A stretch of 64,000 nt of DNA from Bosea sp. AS-1 (GTDB lineage Bacteria; Pseudomonadota; Alphaproteobacteria; Rhizobiales; Beijerinckiaceae), in assembly GCF_002220095.1 (NCBI RefSeq), contig NZ_CP022372.1, forward strand, positions 4,962,501 through 5,026,500, in the 5' to 3' direction. Made by a program: the position numbers and the translations under genes. The notes below the pieces were generated by a model. That model ran no database searches. It was not told the origin of the DNA and saw only the letters and a list, made by a program, of their open reading frames with translations. Shown here in pieces: positions 59,893 to 64,000 of this stretch. Each line of letters opens with the position of its first letter. Within the stretch, counting starts at the first letter, position 1.

Positions 59893-60798
59893 ATGAGCCT
59901 GTATCAGAGGGTCGCTTATATCACGCCGGATGGCGCAATCGATGTCATCCCGCAAATGCAGGGCAACGGCAGCCTCGGCACTGGGCTTTTCGTGACGAAG
60001 CGTACGTTCCTGTACAATAACTACGCAGGAAATGCAGGCTTTTACACTCTCGACAGGCAGGGCCTCATCTCCTTAATGGCCAATGATTATGCCACGCCGT
60101 GGGGCACGCCCTATGCGGATGGCGGCTACCGCGTCGTGACTGAAGTTGACGGGACCATGGACCCGTTGACGTTCCTCCAAGCGATGTCCTCCCTTTGCTC
60201 TTACGGGGCATTCGATGAGGGTCAGTCTCAGGCCCAGCTTTTGACCATTGCGAAGTCTCGCCCGGTCGAAATGCGATGCGGGCTCACAACCGCCTTCGTG
60301 CGCGGCTGCGCGCCTTCTGTCGGCGTCGAGACGCGGCAGGTGCACCTTATGAGCGTGTCTCGGACGAACGGCTTCGATGATGGCCATATCGCTCTTGAAG
60401 CAAAGGTCGGGGGGGCCTGGAAATTCTTCGATGTTCCGAATGATCGGGGATGGGCAGACATCTCAGGGCAGTTGCTTTCCCTTGCCGACGTTGTGGTAGC
60501 GCGCCCGTCGAATTGCGTTCCCGTTAAACTCGCCGAGTCCCGCGTTGGCCGCGCAACGGCTGGCGCGACCTGTTGGTTGTCGGCGTTCTACGAGGCCATG
60601 TTCCGATCGCCCGCGATGGTTTTGGACTGGTGCGAGCGGGTGTACGAAGTGCCCGGCATGGCGATGCCCAATGGCGGGATTTGCTGGGGCGTTCCCCCAG
60701 GCCTTGCCAGCTACACCACTCAGATCGCGAACTACCCCGGCACAAACGGGACTTGGACTGCACTGCCGTTCAGCCAGTGGCGCTCCACCTTCTACTGA
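59893..60798 (+). CDS. Transglutaminase-like protein in fibre cassette
   Basis: 301 aa. A transglutaminase/cysteine-protease-like core: C129 in VEMRCGLTTAFVRGCAPSVG, H165 in FDDGHIALEAKVGGAW and D180 in WKFFDVPNDRGW give the C-H-D triad at normal spacing with the V-E-T-R-Q-V-H strand between. The N-terminal 90 residues are unassigned. The C-terminal 90 residues are Trp/Pro-rich. It may be a structural fibre element or an effector modifying host amines or peptides. Divergent from the formyltransferase gene. Confidence 0.65.
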   Translation: MSLYQRVAYITPDGAIDVIPQMQGNGSLGTGLFVTKRTFLYNNYAGNAGFYTLDRQGLISLMANDYATPWGTPYADGGYRVVTEVDGTMDPLTFLQAMSSLCSYGAFDEGQSQAQLLTIAKSRPVEMRCGLTTAFVRGCAPSVGVETRQVHLMSVSRTNGFDDGHIALEAKVGGAWKFFDVPNDRGWADISGQLLSLADVVVARPSNCVPVKLAESRVGRATAGATCWLSAFYEAMFRSPAMVLDWCERVYEVPGMAMPNGGICWGVPPGLASYTTQIANYPGTNGTWTALPFSQWRSTFY

Positions 60799-60827
60799 TC
60801 CAACTTCCACCTCCTCACGGAGCATCC

Positions 60828-61193
60828 ATGACACGTCAATTCTTCACGGCCTCCGCGGCGAACCCGCGGGGCGCTTTCGCGCGCCAGTTCGGTGGGCGTT
60901 CCTGGATCTATAATATCGTTCTTGCGGCCAACACTCAGGCCAATATTGCGATCCCCGCCGGGGCTAAGGCGGTAGATTTTTCGTTCAATGGCGACTTCTG
61001 GGCAGTGGATGGCGTATCCGGTACGACGACCGTTGCGGTTCCGTCGAGCGGTCAGAGCGCGAATGGTGCTGAACTCAACCCGGCCCTTCGTCACATCAGC
61101 GACTACCTAGAAGATGGCACGACCGCCGTTACACACATCTGCCTTGTGTCTGGCGCGGCTTGCTCTGGGTCCGTTACTTTCTTCAAGGCCTAA
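60828..61193 (+). CDS. Small fibre-cassette protein (tail fibre related)
   Basis: 121 aa from the ATG at 60828 with GGAG upstream. A beta-rich protein (IYNIVLAANTQANIAIPAGA; KAVDFSFNGDFWAVDGVS; THICLVSGAACSGSVTFF). Probably a structural adapter or virion decoration; not recognised. It lies between the transglutaminase-like gene and the large adhesin-like gene. Confidence 0.65.
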   Translation: MTRQFFTASAANPRGAFARQFGGRSWIYNIVLAANTQANIAIPAGAKAVDFSFNGDFWAVDGVSGTTTVAVPSSGQSANGAELNPALRHISDYLEDGTTAVTHICLVSGAACSGSVTFFKA

Positions 61194-61196
61194 AGC

Positions 61197-62138
61197 ATGT
61201 CGGCATTTTCCAGGGGAGGACTTTTCAGCAAGGGCGGCGCTTTCGGGAAAGGCGGCGCTTTTGGGAAAGGGGGGGCATTTTCTGGCGCGTCAGGTGGCGG
61301 AAATACTCCCGCAGGACCGCAAGATGCCATACTCCCAACCCCGTCTTTCGGCTCCACCAATCTGCTCGCATGGAGCAATATCGCCAAGACCTGGAAGGAT
61401 TGGAACGGCGTCGATCAGGCCTCTGTCTATTACGACACTGTCGCCTTCGACACCGTGTCGGCCGTGGAGGATCTGAGCGGTAACGGCTATGGCGTGCGCC
61501 GCGGAGACAAGGCGCTGCAGCCACTCAAGGGAGCATCGGGCGGCGCCGTCACCGATATCGCCGGCCATTCGCTTCTGATGGAACGGCTTTCGCTCCTGAA
61601 CGGCCTCGGCAAGCTCTCTGGCTGGATGCGGGTCAAGCCGCGCAGTGATCTCGCTGTGACGGGCTCGAAACGTTGCCTGATCTGCATTTCGGAAGCGCCG
61701 TCCAACGCCTCTCCACCTGGCAATGGATCGGCCGCAGAGCGCTTCGCTCTGTACATCAACGGGACAACTTCGGGCCGCCGGCTCTATGCTATCCTATCTG
61801 CAGCGGACGGTGCCCAGAAGACGACGACGATCGCCTCCGGCCCGCAACTCACGAACGACGCCTTCAACACGGTGGGCTTCGAACTTGATTGGACGGGCGC
61901 GCAGGCCTCTATCTCGCTTTATCTCAACAGCACGTCTTCCCCCTACACCGAGGCATGGACACCGGCCGAAACAGCGCCGTGGTCGTTCAATACGCCGGAT
62001 AGCGTCGTGATCTCGATTGGCGACAACGGACAGAACAACAGCCCCAGCCTCTGCGAGATCGCGGGCTGGGTCTTCAAGTCCAATATCGACGCCACGGAGC
62101 GCGGCCAGATGAAGGCCGAGATGGATGGTGCGGCATGA
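61197..62138 (+). CDS. Gly-rich repeat + concanavalin-like tail adhesin
   Basis: 313 aa. Residues 1-36 are short Gly repeats (GGLFSKGGAFGKGGAFGKGG), encoded by three near-identical 18-bp units. Residues ~45-305 look like a LamG/concanavalin-like beta-sandwich (AFDTVSAVEDLSGNGYGV, MERLSLLNGLGKLSGWMR, FNTVGFELDWTGAQASISLY, CEIAGWVFKSNIDATERGQM). Likely a receptor-binding or carbohydrate-binding tail protein. It overlaps the following esterase-like gene by 4 bp. Confidence 0.75.
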   Translation: MSAFSRGGLFSKGGAFGKGGAFGKGGAFSGASGGGNTPAGPQDAILPTPSFGSTNLLAWSNIAKTWKDWNGVDQASVYYDTVAFDTVSAVEDLSGNGYGVRRGDKALQPLKGASGGAVTDIAGHSLLMERLSLLNGLGKLSGWMRVKPRSDLAVTGSKRCLICISEAPSNASPPGNGSAAERFALYINGTTSGRRLYAILSAADGAQKTTTIASGPQLTNDAFNTVGFELDWTGAQASISLYLNSTSSPYTEAWTPAETAPWSFNTPDSVVISIGDNGQNNSPSLCEIAGWVFKSNIDATERGQMKAEMDGAA

Positions 62139-63283
62139 CGCAATACATTCGCCCCGCCATCGCTGTTCCGGCCGTCGCCGCAGCCGTCGCCCAGGCGCAA
62201 GGAGGCGAGGACAAGGATCAGCGCAGCCTTCACCGCCGCTTGTCTGCTCTGTTCGGCCCGATGCCTGGCACGACGCAGTATGGCACGATGCGCGTGCTCA
62301 ACAGCACCGAATACGATCTGGCTGTGCCCGATTCCGTATACAGCGCCGCAACAGCGCTCGGTCTGGATGTCTCGGACTTCCGCTACAACTCGACGACGGC
62401 GCGCGGCTCCTATGGCAACACATCGACCATCCCGTACCTGAAGAATGACGGTCTGCGCCGCCAGGTGATCATTTGCGTTGGAGATAGCCGCTGCAATTCA
62501 TCGATCGGCGGCGTATCCACGAACGCGCAGGATCAGATGTGGGCGCAAGGTATCCAGACGAACGGACTGCCGACTTTCTTCTCTTCGACGACATCGTCTG
62601 AGAAATTCGCCCATAACCACAGGTGGGCGCACGGCAAATCCCGCCTGATCTGGAATTTCGGCCGGGACAGCGGGCGCCTCGTCAACATCGCTGGCTGGAC
62701 CTACACCATCGGCTTCAACTGGCTCGACAATATCGAGCAGATGGTCGACATGGTCGTCGGGCCGCGCCAGCAGCTCGTCATCGCGATCCACGACACGAAC
62801 GATATCCCCTATGGCAGCACGAACGGAAATCCCGGCCTCGCCGCGGTCCCCGTCGGAACGCCGGGCGCGACCTACACCGGCACGATCAACTATATCGACA
62901 GCTGCCTGAAGCCGTTCATCGCCGCCTTGAAGACGCGCTATGCCGCCGTGGCTGATCTCGTCTTCGTGCATTGTGGGATGTACGCGCGCGGCGCGGGTGT
63001 CGGCACGACGGACCCGGTTCTATGCGCCAAGAACGTTGAGGTGATGAACTACCTCAAGGCGAACAAGGCCATTCTCGGGATCAAGTTCGGCATCGACACG
63101 ACGCAGATTGCGGCGTTGTCGCCCACGACACCCGCCAATGTACTCAACCCGACGATCTTTCAGAACGACACCGTCCACCTCATGACCCCAGGCAACCAGG
63201 AGATGGACGGCCCGAAGGGCGCGCTGTTCGATCGCTGCCTCGGCTATGCGCCAGATCCGGCCTTCGCCGGTCTGGTCTACTAA
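62135..63283 (+). CDS. SGNH/GDSL-hydrolase-like tail protein
   Basis: 382 aa. The catalytic pattern appears as S118 in IICVGDSRCNSS, a possible oxyanion-hole N222 in AIHDTND, and D345-x-x-H348 in QNDTVHLMTPGN. SGNH hydrolases in phage tails often remove acetyl groups from capsular or O-antigen sugars during adsorption. The N-terminal ~100 residues should attach it to the fibre or virion. It is the last structural gene before lysis genes. Confidence 0.75.
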   Translation: MTQYIRPAIAVPAVAAAVAQAQGGEDKDQRSLHRRLSALFGPMPGTTQYGTMRVLNSTEYDLAVPDSVYSAATALGLDVSDFRYNSTTARGSYGNTSTIPYLKNDGLRRQVIICVGDSRCNSSIGGVSTNAQDQMWAQGIQTNGLPTFFSSTTSSEKFAHNHRWAHGKSRLIWNFGRDSGRLVNIAGWTYTIGFNWLDNIEQMVDMVVGPRQQLVIAIHDTNDIPYGSTNGNPGLAAVPVGTPGATYTGTINYIDSCLKPFIAALKTRYAAVADLVFVHCGMYARGAGVGTTDPVLCAKNVEVMNYLKANKAILGIKFGIDTTQIAALSPTTPANVLNPTIFQNDTVHLMTPGNQEMDGPKGALFDRCLGYAPDPAFAGLVY

Positions 63284-63308
63284 TCCACTTCATCAGCGGA
63301 TCACCACC

Positions 63309-63509
63309 ATGAACGAGGCCTCTGTCGAGGCCGCGCTGCGCAAGCTTGGCTATGCGCCTAATGGTTGCCCTATGCGCCGCATGCAGGTGCTCAAGGCATT
63401 CCAGACGGCGCATCGCCTGCGCGTTACCGGCGTGGCTGACCCCAAGACGATCAAGGCGCTCCAAGCCGCAATGGCGGCCGGGCAACCAGCATTCAGGAAA
63501 GAACCGTGA
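63309..63509 (+). CDS. Peptidoglycan-binding-like small protein
   Basis: 66 aa from the ATG at 63309. ASVEAALRKLGYAPNGCPMR then LKAFQTAHRLRVTGVADPKT is the PG_binding_1 (three-helix) repeat pattern. It precedes the holin by a 4-bp overlap. It may assist lysis or be a virion-associated wall-binding piece. Confidence 0.72.
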   Translation: MNEASVEAALRKLGYAPNGCPMRRMQVLKAFQTAHRLRVTGVADPKTIKALQAAMAAGQPAFRKEP

Positions 63510-63718
63510 AGCTCGTCACTAACTGGCGACGGGTGCTGAAGAGCGCCTGGAGCCTACACACCAACATCCTGATCGTCATCGCCTGCGCGCTCGATTCAGG
63601 AATGACCTACTGGGTCGACGGGCGTGTATCGGCCAGCCTTTTCGTCGGTGTCGCGTCAGGCTTTGCTGCAGCCACTCGCCTGATCAAGCAGGACAAGGTT
63701 TCGGGGGGAGACCAATGA
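63506..63718 (+). CDS. Holin-like small membrane protein
   Basis: 70 aa. Hydrophobic helix around residues 16-36 (SLHTNILIVIACALDSGMTY) and a second from ~45-61 (LFVGVASGFAAATRL), a short charged N-terminus and C-terminus. Encoded directly upstream of the endolysin with ATGA overlap. It should form pores for lysis timing. Confidence 0.78.
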   Translation: MKLVTNWRRVLKSAWSLHTNILIVIACALDSGMTYWVDGRVSASLFVGVASGFAAATRLIKQDKVSGGDQ

Positions 63719-64000
63719 GCCGCGTCAAGAAAAGCGCGCAGGTCGCTGTCCTGACTGCGGCGCTGATCGGCGGCTTCGAGGGACTTCGCCAGAATGCATA
63801 CCCCGATCCCGCAACCAAGGGCTATCCGTGGACCGTCTGCTACGGCGAAACCAGAACAATCGACGGGAAACCGATCCGACCAGGCATGAAGTTTTCCGTC
63901 GAGGAGTGCAAGGCGATGCTTCTGGCCCGAGCCGATGAGTTCGGGACTGCAGTAGAGCGTTGCGTACCTTCGGCCAAGGACATGTCCCCGAAGCGCTACG
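63715..64000 (+). CDS. Endolysin, GH24 lysozyme (SAR type), 5' part
   Basis: 95 residues in the window; the gene continues past its edge. The N-terminus is an Ala/Gly-rich weak hydrophobic helix (KKSAQVAVLTAALIGGFEGL), typical of a signal-arrest-release endolysin. E22 and D31 correspond to the GH24 catalytic Glu and Asp, and T40 in WTVCYGET to the Thr, with a 3-residue insertion between D and T. It degrades peptidoglycan in the periplasm. The ATG overlaps the holin stop. Confidence 0.85.
   Translation, partial: MSRVKKSAQVAVLTAALIGGFEGLRQNAYPDPATKGYPWTVCYGETRTIDGKPIRPGMKFSVEECKAMLLARADEFGTAVERCVPSAKDMSPKRY

Overview
This is a high-GC, densely coding alphaproteobacterial chromosome segment. 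The gene content (ornithine-lipid acyltransferase OlsB, the uppP-GST-queG-epimerase run, a PAS hybrid kinase, MsrQ) fits Hyphomicrobiales, perhaps a Bosea-like genus. That placement is inferred from protein character, not from a database search. Positions 1-19120 are host core genome and 19121-64000 are a prophage whose right end lies beyond the window.

Host part: the 3' end of ilvD with a strong terminator; an HPP-family membrane protein with two CBS domains; two secreted proteins of unknown function; an Lrp/AsnC regulator beside a saccharopine-dehydrogenase-like enzyme, with a 9-bp inverted repeat between them; msrQ; an MFS exporter with an extra C-terminal domain; uppP; a tight GST-queG-epimerase operon; olsB; an orphan hybrid histidine kinase; a ComM/YifB-type AAA protein; msrA; a small membrane protein; and tRNA-Ser(GGA).

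Prophage part: a P4-type tyrosine integrase gene follows the 3' end of tRNA-Ser, which probably carries the attachment core. A leftward early operon (20608-22710) includes an AlpA-like gene, probably the excisionase. The CI-type repressor (LexA/S24 C-domain) faces a Cro-like gene. Four copies of one 13-bp operator, GTGCR-N3-YGCAC, lie in pairs at the cI/cro boundary and at the leftward promoter. The rightward early/middle operon (23903-37851) holds small HTH proteins, a VRR-NUC nuclease, a Sak4-like ATPase with its DUF669 partner, an Fe-S PD-(D/E)XK exonuclease, a SNF2-like helicase followed by a DNA methyltransferase, a DnaA-like HTH protein, a second helicase and a Prim-Pol/RepA-type replication protein. 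Directly after that protein lies an iteron/palindrome cluster that looks like the phage origin.

A NusG paralog (37928-38641) precedes a 594-bp non-coding leader containing a UUCG-tetraloop hairpin plus T-run. The late operon follows: terminase, DUF4055-like portal, Mu gpF-like protein, scaffold, P22-like coat, neck proteins, DUF3383-like sheath, DUF3277-like tube, a tail assembly chaperone with a canonical -1 slippery heptamer, a tape measure with a lysozyme domain, baseplate genes, fibres, holin and endolysin. The phage is therefore a temperate contractile-tailed virus. Cargo genes on the opposite strand interrupt the late operon twice: two small secreted proteins (52754-53388) and a sugar-type formyltransferase (59141-59881). 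The formyltransferase is divergent from a transglutaminase-like protein.
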